This document shows, piece after piece, positions 1-6,303 of a stretch of DNA of 7,273 bases. Each line of letters starts with the position of its first letter. Within the stretch, counting starts at the first letter, position 1. Under the pieces are notes generated by a model that saw only the letters and a list, made by a program, of their open reading frames with translations, did not search any database and was not told the origin of the DNA. This stretch comes from an uncultured Lachnospiraceae bacterium (GTDB lineage Bacteria; Bacillota; Clostridia; Lachnospirales; Lachnospiraceae), in the NCBI GenBank assembly GCA_902784025.1, contig CACZTF010000058.1, positions 1-7,273 of the forward strand. The letters run 5' to 3'. The position numbers were made by a program, and so were the translations under genes.

Positions 1-1
1 A

Positions 2-976
2 GACCGATTGGAAAAGAAAATAGGGCGTTTCGCAATACCACGGCTTATGATCTTCATAGTCATAGCTTATATTGTGGGATATATTCTTTATTATGTGGGA
101 GCATCTGACGTGCTGTCTGCACTTTCTTTGAACGCAGAGGCAATACTTCATGGACAGATCTGGCGTATCGTGACATTTATCGTACAACCGCCGACTAATG
201 CAATGCCGTTGTTCCTGCTGATCACACTGTACTTTTATTTCATGATAGGCAGTATTCTTGAAAAACAATGGGGAGCTTTTAAGTTTAATGTTTATTTTTT
301 TGCCGGGATGTTCATGCACGTTATCGCCGCCATCGTTATTTACCTGATATTCGGCGTGAATCTTATGATGTCGGTGTACTATCTGAATATGTCCCTGTTT
401 ATGGCTTATGCCATAGAAGCTCCGAATAACACCATTCTGTTATTCTTCATCATACCTTTTAAGACCAGTTGGCTCGCTATCATTGATGCTGTATATATAG
501 GTATGACAATATTTTTGGGATATCTTTCGCTGGGCGTTACATTTCCGTATCAGTTCTCAAATATTTTGGCAAATATGGGGATCAGGCCAAGCCCGACAAA
601 TGCTACAGCTGCGGCTATAGCCATGCTTAATTTCGTGATATATTTTCTTGTCTACCGTCCGGGTAAAAGATATAGTTATACCCAGAAAAATTTCCGGTCA
701 GATATGGGTCAGGATAAGAAGAAAAAGGATAAGAAAAAGAGGGCAGGAGCTTCCGGTGAGAATGCCGGGTCCGGTGTCTATGGTACTGCCGGAGCGCAGG
801 GAAATACGGCTGCACCGAGACACCGATGTGCTATTTGCGGCATAACGGATGTTGATGATCCTAATGAAGAATTCAGGTTCTGTACCTCTTGCGAAGGAGC
901 ATTTGAATATTGCAGCAAACATTTGCATAATCACAGACATGTTTATCGAAATCCTGAAGGCAAACTTGTCAGGTAA
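2..976 (+). CDS. Rhomboid-fold membrane protein, probably proteolytically inactive, with C-terminal Cys/His (zinc-type) tail; 5' end probably cut by window
   Basis: Residues are numbered from the TTG at position 8. The frame is open to the window edge (Asp-Arg precede this codon) and the protein enters its first membrane helix almost at once, so the true start is probably upstream. Seen: about six hydrophobic helices (roughly 12-32, 66-83, 93-116, 119-137, 142-176 as one or two, 200-217). The HGQIWRIVTF segment (48-57) matches the rhomboid L1-loop signature G-Q-x-W-R. The catalytic GxSG is not present: the equivalent helix reads NMSL around Ser129, and the last helix has no His. The family fold is therefore kept while protease activity is unlikely. 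A Lys-rich linker (236-245) suggests a cytoplasmic tail. The tail holds C274-x2-C277, C292-x2-C295, C302, H305, H307, H309 and H311, a likely metal-binding module. Substrate and partners are unknown. tyrS follows 80 bp downstream with no clear terminator between. Rhomboid-like assignment is fairly secure; function is not. Confidence 0.8.
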   Translation, partial: DRLEKKIGRFAIPRLMIFIVIAYIVGYILYYVGASDVLSALSLNAEAILHGQIWRIVTFIVQPPTNAMPLFLLITLYFYFMIGSILEKQWGAFKFNVYFFAGMFMHVIAAIVIYLIFGVNLMMSVYYLNMSLFMAYAIEAPNNTILLFFIIPFKTSWLAIIDAVYIGMTIFLGYLSLGVTFPYQFSNILANMGIRPSPTNATAAAIAMLNFVIYFLVYRPGKRYSYTQKNFRSDMGQDKKKKDKKKRAGASGENAGSGVYGTAGAQGNTAAPRHRCAICGITDVDDPNEEFRFCTSCEGAFEYCSKHLHNHRHVYRNPEGKLVR

Positions 977-995
977 TGTGATAGTTTAAAAACTA

Positions 996-1013
996 TTTAT
1001 TATGCATAATAAA
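996..1013. repeat. 18-bp perfect palindrome upstream of tyrS
   Basis: TTTATTATGCATAATAAA reads identically on both strands and is centred between 1004 and 1005, in the 80-bp gap before tyrS. It could be an operator or a weak AU-only hairpin. No T-box sequence or convincing sigma-A promoter is visible in this gap. A palindrome of this size can arise by chance in AT-rich intergenic DNA, so a function is only suggested. Confidence 0.45.
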
Positions 1014-1056
1014 AATACATATACAGGGTTTTTATAATAATAGGAGACTAACTACA

Positions 1057-2280
1057 ATGAGTACGAATACATATGAGGAATTGCAAGCGCGAGGTCTGAT
1101 TGCACAGGTTACGGATGAGGAGCTCATAAAAGAACTGATCAATACCGGAAAGGCCTGCTTTTATATAGGGATAGACCCCACTGCCGACAGTCTGCACATA
1201 GGACATTTTATGACCCTGTGTCTTATGAAGCGCCTCCAGATGGCGGGTAATAAGCCTGTATGTCTGATGGGGGGCGGAACGGCCATGATAGGCGATCCTT
1301 CGGGCAAGACTGATATGAGGAAGATGCTCACTAAAGAGACCATAGAGCATAATGTGGAATGCATTAAAAAACAGGTCTCAAGGTTTATTGACTTTTCCGG
1401 AGATAAAGCCATACTGGTAAATAATGCCGACTGGCTCATGAACCTTAACTATATTGAAATGCTCCGTGAGATCGGTCCTCATTTTAATGTAAATATAATG
1501 CTGAGAGCAGAGTGCTATAAGCAGAGGCTTGAAAAGGGGTTAAGCTTTTTGGAGTTTAACTATATGATCATGCAGGCCTATGATTTTTATATCCTTTATA
1601 AGAAATATGGCTGCAATCTGGAATTCGGCGGTGACGACCAGTGGAGCAATATGCTTGCGGGAACAGAGCTTATCAGAAAGAAGCTTGGCAAGGACGCCTC
1701 AGCCATGACCATCCCTCTGCTTACCAATTCAGAGGGAGTAAAGATGGGTAAGACCGTGTCCGGTGCCCTTTGGCTCGACGAGGAAAAAACACCGGTTTAC
1801 GATTTTTTCCAGTATTGGAGAAATGTAGACGATGCAGATGTGATCAAGTGCCTTAAGATGATCACATTTCTTCCTCTTGATGAGATCGCCAAAATGGAGA
1901 AGTGGGAAGGGGCAGAGCTGAACAAGGCAAAAGAGATACTTGCATTTGAAGTCACAAAGCAGGTACACGGCGAAGAGAAAGCTTTAAAGGCTCTTGAAGC
2001 AGCAAAAAATGTCTTCTCCGGAGGCGCCTCAGAAAACATGCCCGAGGTAACCCTGAAGGATGAAGACTTCACTGACGATGAGATAGAGCTGGTGTCAGTA
2101 GGTGTGGCAACAGGTCTCTACAAGTCAGGATCTGACGCAAGAAGGACTATAGAACAGGGAGGAGTTTCCGTAAACAAAGAAAAAGTCACGGATATACATA
2201 AGAAGTATACACGTGACGATTTCAAGGATGAGTTTATCTATCAGAGCGGAAAGAAGAAGTTTGTAAGGATCAAGGTATGA
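1057..2280 (+). CDS. tyrS: Tyrosyl-tRNA synthetase
   Basis: This cytoplasmic class Ic aminoacyl-tRNA synthetase (EC 6.1.1.1) activates tyrosine with ATP and charges tRNA-Tyr. The 407-residue length is normal for the bacterial enzyme. Seen: Rossmann catalytic domain with GIDPTADSLHIGH (38-50), where HIGH is 47-50; tyrosine-pocket segment YMIMQAYDF (169-177); GGDDQWSN (191-198); KMSKS-loop variant KMGKT (229-233). The C-terminal S4-like RNA-binding domain spans about 345-406 (SGSDARRTIEQGGVSVN). The ATG is preceded by TAGGAG (1041-1046) at 10-nt spacing and the N-terminus has the expected family length, so the start is secure. KMGKT in place of KMSKS is a known bacterial TyrRS form. The 80-bp upstream gap is too short for a full T-box leader and lacks the T-box core, so expression may depend on readthrough from the rhomboid-like gene or an unseen promoter. 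Its last 11 bases overlap the end of the opposing rqcH. Confidence 0.97.
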   Translation: MSTNTYEELQARGLIAQVTDEELIKELINTGKACFYIGIDPTADSLHIGHFMTLCLMKRLQMAGNKPVCLMGGGTAMIGDPSGKTDMRKMLTKETIEHNVECIKKQVSRFIDFSGDKAILVNNADWLMNLNYIEMLREIGPHFNVNIMLRAECYKQRLEKGLSFLEFNYMIMQAYDFYILYKKYGCNLEFGGDDQWSNMLAGTELIRKKLGKDASAMTIPLLTNSEGVKMGKTVSGALWLDEEKTPVYDFFQYWRNVDDADVIKCLKMITFLPLDEIAKMEKWEGAELNKAKEILAFEVTKQVHGEEKALKALEAAKNVFSGGASENMPEVTLKDEDFTDDEIELVSVGVATGLYKSGSDARRTIEQGGVSVNKEKVTDIHKKYTRDDFKDEFIYQSGKKKFVRIKV

Positions 2281-4012
2281 GAGGACGAAGTGAACTGATG
2301 TCAGTCCCTGCCATCATGGAATAATTAGTATAATACACCACAAGGCCCGGTTTTGCTCCACCGGGCTTTTTTACTTCCTTTTTCTGTACATAATCGATCT
2401 CCACCTTATCACCCCGGGAGCCCTTCGAATACTTTGCGGCCAGAGAGGCTGCTTCTTCAAATGCCCTGTCAGGGATGTCTTCTGTTTTCATCCCACCGGT
2501 CTTCATGAGGACATGGGAGCCGGCTATGTCTTTAGCATGAAACCACCAGTCAGTTGGTTCTGACATCTTAAATGTGATCTCGTCGTTCTGGTAATTGTTC
2601 TTGCCTACAAGTATCTCAAAACCGTCGGATGATAAAAACTTAAGGGGTGGTAGTGCCTTTTGTTTTTTATCTGCATTTACCTTAGAGTGGATAAGTCCTG
2701 CTTCGGAAAGTTCCTGCTTTATCCTGGCGAGCTCATCTTCATTTTCAGCAATTTCCAGACTGTATGAAAGACCCTCCAGTTGGGCTATCTCTGCATTTGT
2801 TTCCTCAAGTTGTTCGTTTGCTGCATCAAATGTGCGCTTCAGCTTGTTGTAGCGTTTAAAATAGGCGTTTGCATTTTCCTGGGGGGTAAGTTCAGGCTTT
2901 AATGGGATGGTGATATCCTTGTTATTTTCATAATGATCCGGAACGGTTATGTTTTCCTGACCGGGTGTTACGCCATAGCCGTAGGCCTGGAGCAACTCCC
3001 CGTATTTTTTATATTTATCCCGGTCAAGGGTTTTTGTAATGTCCTGCTCCTGGATAGCAGCTTTTTTATATGCCCGCTCAAGAAAAACAGAGACCAGCTT
3101 ACGAAGGTCCGCAGATTTCTGGCGGATGCGGTTATCCTTTTCCTTTTCTGCGTAAAATGCGATAAGCATTTCAGAGGGGGTTTCGAAACATTCCCTGCAA
3201 ATGTGGTTTTTTAAGCAGATAACCGAAAACTCAGTTTTCGAAAAGTCGGTGTATATACCATATTCAAAGTTGTTTGATCTAAGCGAGGAAACTATATCTG
3301 AAAAAGCTTTATACAGACCCTTACGTTCCTCTAAAGTAAGGGATGTTGCGGGTCTGTCCGGATCCATATATGCCCGTTCGCATATCTCAAGTGAGCTTAA
3401 GGGGCTGAAGCCCGTGATATTTGTGTAAATGGCTTTTTTTATAGTAGTGGGGCAGCGAAAAACCTTTTGATAAAAAGATTCTTCGTTTACTTCAAACGGA
3501 TTAAGCTTTTCTCCCGGGTCAGGCACAAAATAATCACGTCCGGGCAGAACCTCACGTACTGAGCTGACCGAAGCAGGTATACGCTTGATGGAATCAGTTA
3601 TTACATTTGCTTCATCACAAAGGATTATATTCGAATGCTTTCCCATAAACTCAGCGATAAGACGGTGGCAGCGCATGTCACCCATCTCATCCATATGCTC
3701 CACGCTGATCTCTATGATACGTTCCAGACCCGGCTGGCTCACATCTGTGATACGTCCGTTCTGAAGGTGTTTGCGAAGAAGCATGCAAAAAGCAGGGGCA
3801 GTCTTGGGACTTGGTCTGTTTTCATCCGTCAGATATATGAGGGGAAATGAAGCATTTGCCGATATAAGGAGACGCAGGGTATCGCTGTTATTCTTAATGG
3901 TCATCAAAAGCGTATCCGGCTCTGGCTGGGCTATCTTATAAACCCGGCCGCCTGTAATTTTTTCATTTAACTCGTTTTTTAATGCTGATATCGTAAGACC
4001 ATCAAAAGCCAT
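2270..4012 (-). CDS. rqcH: NFACT-family ribosome quality control protein RqcH (Rqc2/NEMF homologue; often annotated fibronectin-binding protein)
   Basis: RqcH binds obstructed 50S subunits carrying peptidyl-tRNA and recruits tRNA-Ala to add C-terminal alanine tails that mark stalled chains for degradation (established for Bacillus subtilis). Seen in order: NFACT-N from residue 1, opening MAFDG, with HELNEK-like LKNELNEKITGGRV (11-24), FCMLLRKH (75-82) and MGKHSNIILCD (123-133); helix-hairpin-helix region near 190-240; coiled-coil middle domain with helices at about 285-340 and 383-445; NFACT-R from about 455, with LVGKNNYQND (468-477), WWFHAKDIAGSHV (489-501) and KKPGGAKPG (548-556). At 580 residues it is full length. 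The ATG has a strong AAGGGGAG site 6 nt upstream, so the start is secure. The Asp97-Arg98 pair needed for alanine tailing in B. subtilis appears here as Glu97-Arg98, a conservative change. It is convergent with tyrS, overlapping it by 11 bp. No minus-strand terminator is visible after its stop. Confidence 0.96.
   Translation of the reverse strand: MAFDGLTISALKNELNEKITGGRVYKIAQPEPDTLLMTIKNNSDTLRLLISANASFPLIYLTDENRPSPKTAPAFCMLLRKHLQNGRITDVSQPGLERIIEISVEHMDEMGDMRCHRLIAEFMGKHSNIILCDEANVITDSIKRIPASVSSVREVLPGRDYFVPDPGEKLNPFEVNEESFYQKVFRCPTTIKKAIYTNITGFSPLSSLEICERAYMDPDRPATSLTLEERKGLYKAFSDIVSSLRSNNFEYGIYTDFSKTEFSVICLKNHICRECFETPSEMLIAFYAEKEKDNRIRQKSADLRKLVSVFLERAYKKAAIQEQDITKTLDRDKYKKYGELLQAYGYGVTPGQENITVPDHYENNKDITIPLKPELTPQENANAYFKRYNKLKRTFDAANEQLEETNAEIAQLEGLSYSLEIAENEDELARIKQELSEAGLIHSKVNADKKQKALPPLKFLSSDGFEILVGKNNYQNDEITFKMSEPTDWWFHAKDIAGSHVLMKTGGMKTEDIPDRAFEEAASLAAKYSKGSRGDKVEIDYVQKKEVKKPGGAKPGLVVYYTNYSMMAGTDISSLRPLIP
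2342..2372 (+). terminator. Intrinsic terminator of tyrS lying inside rqcH coding sequence
   Basis: The perfect 7-bp GC-rich stem GCCCGGT (2345-2351)/ACCGGGC (2360-2366) has an 8-nt loop and is followed directly by six T (2367-2372). A-U and G-U pairs can extend the stem into 2342-2344. The layout is directional for + strand transcription and lies 64 bp after the tyrS stop. On the opposite strand the same bases are sense codons of rqcH for KKPGGAKPG, and no T-run follows the hairpin in that direction, so rqcH itself should not be terminated here. Confidence 0.85.
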
Positions 4013-4024
4013 GATAAACTCCCC

Positions 4025-4046
4025 TTGTTTAAAACTATTGTTTAAA
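4025..4046. repeat. Two 9-bp direct repeats, 13-bp period, in rqcH leader
   Basis: TTGTTTAAA occurs at 4025-4033 and again at 4038-4046 (TTTAAACAA when read in the rqcH direction). The first copy overlaps the rqcH ribosome binding site (4019-4026). The spacing puts both copies near the same DNA face only loosely. They could be a regulator site or short tandem slippage. No known operator consensus is recognised. Confidence 0.4.
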
Positions 4047-4059
4047 TTATCAGAATTGA

Positions 4060-4109
4060 TGTATTAATACAAGGCCTGATTTTTTTAGCATGATCATTAA
4101 AAATCAAGG
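4060..4109. repeat. Palindrome plus imperfect inverted repeat between kinase and rqcH
   Basis: TGTATTAATACA (4060-4071) is a perfect 12-bp palindrome. Beside it, CCTGATTTTT (4075-4084) can pair with AAAAATCAAGG (4099-4109) with one bulged base around a 14-nt loop. These lie in the 118-bp gap after the kinase stop and before the same-strand rqcH. The hairpin is not followed by a T-run in either direction, so it is not a classical intrinsic terminator. It may slow or process the kinase mRNA end, or the palindrome may be an operator for rqcH. Confidence 0.4.
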
Positions 4110-4130
4110 TATAGATCTTAGATAAGCATA

Positions 4131-5405
4131 TCAGGATGGTAAAGATGCCTCTATCACTATACAATAGGGATCTTTAGCATATGCCCGTATCTTTCCTTTA
4201 TGTTTTTCGACTATAGCACGTGCAACCGAAAGACCGATACCATAACTCATTTTTGAGGAATTTCGCGATTTATCAGCCCGGTAAAATCTGTCAAAAAACT
4301 GAGAAAGTGAGGACTCATCTATTTCATCTTTTGTCGTATTTGTAACCGTATATAAAATACGGTTTTTATTCTTTTTAAGTTCTGTGTGTATATATCCGCC
4401 TTTAGGTGAGTATTTAACAGCGTTATCAAGTAAGATAGTCAAAAGCTTATATATGTCTTTTTCATTTCCCTTTAAGGTAATATCCGGCTCTATCTCATAT
4501 GAAAAACTTTTTGAATCAGTCTTAGCAGGAGCAGTAAATGATGAAACTGCTTCAGAGACCATATCAGAAAGACTGAAATCCAGCATTTTGGTATTATCTG
4601 TGGCTTCCTCCATGCGGGCAAGATAAATAAGATCATTAGTAAGGTCAGTCAGTCTTTTGGTCTGTATTTTTATATCATCGATCCATTCACTTTGTCCTGA
4701 TTCTATTTCCATAACTTCAGAATCAGCAATAATGATACTAAGGGGCGTCTTTATTTCATGACCTGCATTGGTAATAAATTCTTTTTGTTTTTCATAGCTT
4801 TCGGAAATAGGTTTTATCATTCTTTTTGATAGTATCATAAGAAGAACAAAAACAGATGCAAGTCCAAGGATCGAAATAAGAATACTTGTGGTCAATGTAT
4901 TCTTGAAATTATCTATACTCCGTATACAATCAAGAAAAATAATACGCGTTCCGTTTTGTGTTTCACCTTTTATGTATCTGTAATTACCATAGAAACCACT
5001 TTTATTGACATAATTATAAACCTCTAAAGCCATTGTTTTTGCGCCTTCATCATCAACGGCAGCTATCTGCATGGATTCATAGGAGCTGAAATTGCCGTTC
5101 GAATCCATGAGTATGCTAAAGTATCTGGATTCAAAAGGCGTTTCGGGCGAAAAACCGTTTTTTTTCTTGAAATCATCAGGAGATAGTTTTTTTTCATCAG
5201 GAGGATTATCGTTGTTTGGTGGTTTAAAATTCATATCATCCGGGAAATTACCGTTATTATCTAACAAAATGTTTAAAATATTATCCGAATTATCTATTAT
5301 TTTATTATAATTATAAATACTTACAGCTGTAACTATAGTTCCTAAAACGATAAAAATAGAGATCATGGAAATTAAGATCATTTTTATCCTGAGTTTTTTT
5401 ATCAT
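4131..5405 (-). CDS. Membrane sensor histidine kinase of a two-component system
   Basis: The kinase autophosphorylates on His and passes phosphate to the regulator encoded just upstream. Numbering is from the ATG at 5405 (424 aa). That ATG has AAAAGGAA 7 nt upstream and begins 4 nt after the regulator stop. An in-frame ATG ten codons earlier (5435) lacks a good ribosome site and would overlap the regulator. Seen: TM1 about 9-30; extracellular sensor about 33-169, starting with an Asn/Asp/Pro-rich stretch (about 48-88), then a compact folded region ending in FLDC; TM2 about 171-193. A short linker without a full HAMP domain follows. HisKA has ITNAGHEIKTPL with phospho-His216; HATPase_c has LLDNAVKYSP (Asn328), FFDRFYRADKSR and SYGIGLSVA (Gly389, Gly391). 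The usual DxGxG G1 box is not recognisable; VTNTTKDEID stands in its place. The ligand is unknown. The gene is distinctly AT-rich compared with rqcH. Confidence 0.94.
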   Translation of the reverse strand: MIKKLRIKMILISMISIFIVLGTIVTAVSIYNYNKIIDNSDNILNILLDNNGNFPDDMNFKPPNNDNPPDEKKLSPDDFKKKNGFSPETPFESRYFSILMDSNGNFSSYESMQIAAVDDEGAKTMALEVYNYVNKSGFYGNYRYIKGETQNGTRIIFLDCIRSIDNFKNTLTTSILISILGLASVFVLLMILSKRMIKPISESYEKQKEFITNAGHEIKTPLSIIIADSEVMEIESGQSEWIDDIKIQTKRLTDLTNDLIYLARMEEATDNTKMLDFSLSDMVSEAVSSFTAPAKTDSKSFSYEIEPDITLKGNEKDIYKLLTILLDNAVKYSPKGGYIHTELKKNKNRILYTVTNTTKDEIDESSLSQFFDRFYRADKSRNSSKMSYGIGLSVARAIVEKHKGKIRAYAKDPYCIVIEASLPS

Positions 5406-5409
5406 GTTA

Positions 5410-6081
5410 TTATTCCTTTTCCAAAGAATACCCAACGTTTCTGGTAACTTTTATCATTATATCCGACTCTATGGAAGATAGTTTTTTTCTTAAATTCGAA
5501 ATATAAACCCATACGACATTAACGTCGGCATCAGATTCATATCCCCATATTTTTTCCAAAAAGTAATCTGCGGAAAAAATCTGCCGGGGAGAAGATATCA
5601 TCATTTCCATCATTTGGTATTCCTTGTTTGAAAGTTTATGGCATCCGGAGGGTGACGACAACTCAAAAGTTTTTTGATCCAGTTCTGTATTACCATATTT
5701 CAGTTTTGATGATGTCTGTATTGAATTGGTTCGCAACAATGCACGAATGCGTGCAAGAAGCTCTTTCATCTCGAATGGTTTTGCAAGATAATCATTTGCG
5801 CCGGAATCAAGACCGTATACTTTGTCATCTGTTTCTGTTTTGGCCGTGAGCATGATGACAGGGGTAGTGTTACCCATTGCGCGTAGTTCTTTTAAAACAG
5901 TTATACCGTCCATTTCAGGCATCATGATATCAAGTATGGTACCGTCATATTCTCCGACACTCAGATAGTCAAGAGCATCCTTTCCGTTATATACCGGATC
6001 TACTTCGTAATTGTTTTTCTTTAAAACTGCACAAACAGCACGTGAAAGAGAAATCTCATCTTCTGCATATAATATTCTCAT
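5410..6081 (-). CDS. OmpR/PhoB-family DNA-binding response regulator
   Basis: A cytoplasmic transcription factor activated by phosphorylation from the kinase that follows it. Seen: receiver domain 1-118 with acidic pocket Glu7-Asp8, phospho-acceptor Asp51 in TILDIMMPEMDG, switch Thr79 in VIMLTAK and Lys101 in LAKPFE. The C-terminal winged helix (about 125-221) shows the PhoB-type pattern LSNKEYQMMEMM, then ISADY-like FSADYFLEKIWGY, then the recognition-helix region VNVVWVYISNLRKKL, ending RNVGYSLEKE. At 223 residues it is standard length. The ATG has AAAGGA 6 nt upstream. It is first in a two-gene operon, 4 bp before the kinase. Its promoter must lie in the 222-bp divergent region, but I could not fix a convincing -35/-10 pair. 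The target genes are unknown; autoregulation and control of the divergent methyltransferase are possible by position only. Confidence 0.96.
   Translation of the reverse strand: MRILYAEDEISLSRAVCAVLKKNNYEVDPVYNGKDALDYLSVGEYDGTILDIMMPEMDGITVLKELRAMGNTTPVIMLTAKTETDDKVYGLDSGANDYLAKPFEMKELLARIRALLRTNSIQTSSKLKYGNTELDQKTFELSSPSGCHKLSNKEYQMMEMMISSPRQIFSADYFLEKIWGYESDADVNVVWVYISNLRKKLSSIESDIMIKVTRNVGYSLEKE
5413..5420 (-). promoter_or_regulatory. Ribosome binding site fixing the kinase start
   Basis: AAAAGGAA on the minus strand lies inside the last codons of the response regulator and 7 nt before the ATG at 5405. Nothing comparable precedes the alternative ATG at 5435, so the shorter kinase is preferred. 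The arrangement fits translational coupling of the pair. Confidence 0.75.
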
Positions 6082-6143
6082 TTTTTTTCCTTTATTTATA
6101 CTAATTGATAAAACTGTATTTTAAAATCTATAATGATCTGCAG

Positions 6144-6173
6144 TTGCTTACATCATGTATATTTTATTATTAT
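6144..6173 (+). promoter_or_regulatory. Weak candidate promoter for the methyltransferase
   Basis: TTGCTT (6144-6149) and TATTAT (6168-6173) are separated by 18 bp in the divergent region. The -10 fits sigma-A well but the -35 matches only at TTG. If used, the transcript would have a leader of about 120 nt that includes the CCCCC/GGGGG hairpin. The region is AT-rich enough for such pairs to occur by chance. Confidence 0.25.
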
Positions 6174-6213
6174 CTATTATATACCTTAGTCAGGGTTTAA
6201 AAAATACTCGATG

Positions 6214-6245
6214 AAAAAAAATTTAAAAACCCCCTCCGGGGGTTT
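6214..6245 (-). terminator. Leftward intrinsic terminator in the divergent intergenic region
   Basis: The 8-bp stem AAACCCCC (6227-6234)/GGGGGTTT (6238-6245) has a 3-nt loop. Read on the minus strand it is followed by T5-A3-T8 (6229 down to 6214), an excellent intrinsic terminator. On the plus strand the tail is poor. No minus-strand gene lies between it and the methyltransferase, so it has no visible gene to terminate. It may shield the regulator operon from antisense transcription or be a remnant of an earlier gene order. Confidence 0.7.
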
Positions 6246-6303
6246 ATGAATCTTTATATTGTTTATAGTATTAGGATCAAAGACTAAATAGGAGGTTTTC
6301 ATT

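Noticed and set aside
981..996. ATAGTTT/AAACTAT inverted repeat after the rhomboid-like gene as a terminator
   Set aside because: The stem has only one G-C pair, the loop would be two bases, and no T-run follows, so it cannot be supported as an intrinsic terminator.
1033..1038. Perfect TATAAT just before the tyrS ribosome binding site
   Set aside because: A start about 7 nt downstream would fall inside or next to the TAGGAG site, leaving almost no leader, and no -35 hexamer lies 16-18 bp upstream.
2595..2852. Plus-strand open frames inside rqcH (and similar frames opposite tyrS, the kinase and the methyltransferase)
   Set aside because: They lie antisense to strongly conserved genes, have no ribosome sites and encode no recognisable domains; they are shadows of the real frames.
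5406..5435. Longer kinase start at 5435
   Set aside because: No Shine-Dalgarno sequence precedes it and it would add ten polar residues before a normal TM1; the ATG at 5405 has AAAAGGAA at 7 nt.
6116..6180. Two TGTAT...TTTTA...TCTAT stretches as regulator binding boxes
   Set aside because: The spacing differs between the copies and the match is mostly A/T; chance similarity in an AT-rich spacer is as likely.
6211..6249. Twelve-codon ORF (MKKNLKTPSGGL) across the hairpin before the methyltransferase, as a leader peptide
   Set aside because: No ribosome binding site at suitable spacing, no run of a regulatory amino acid, and its sequence is simply the A-tract plus hairpin of the leftward terminator.
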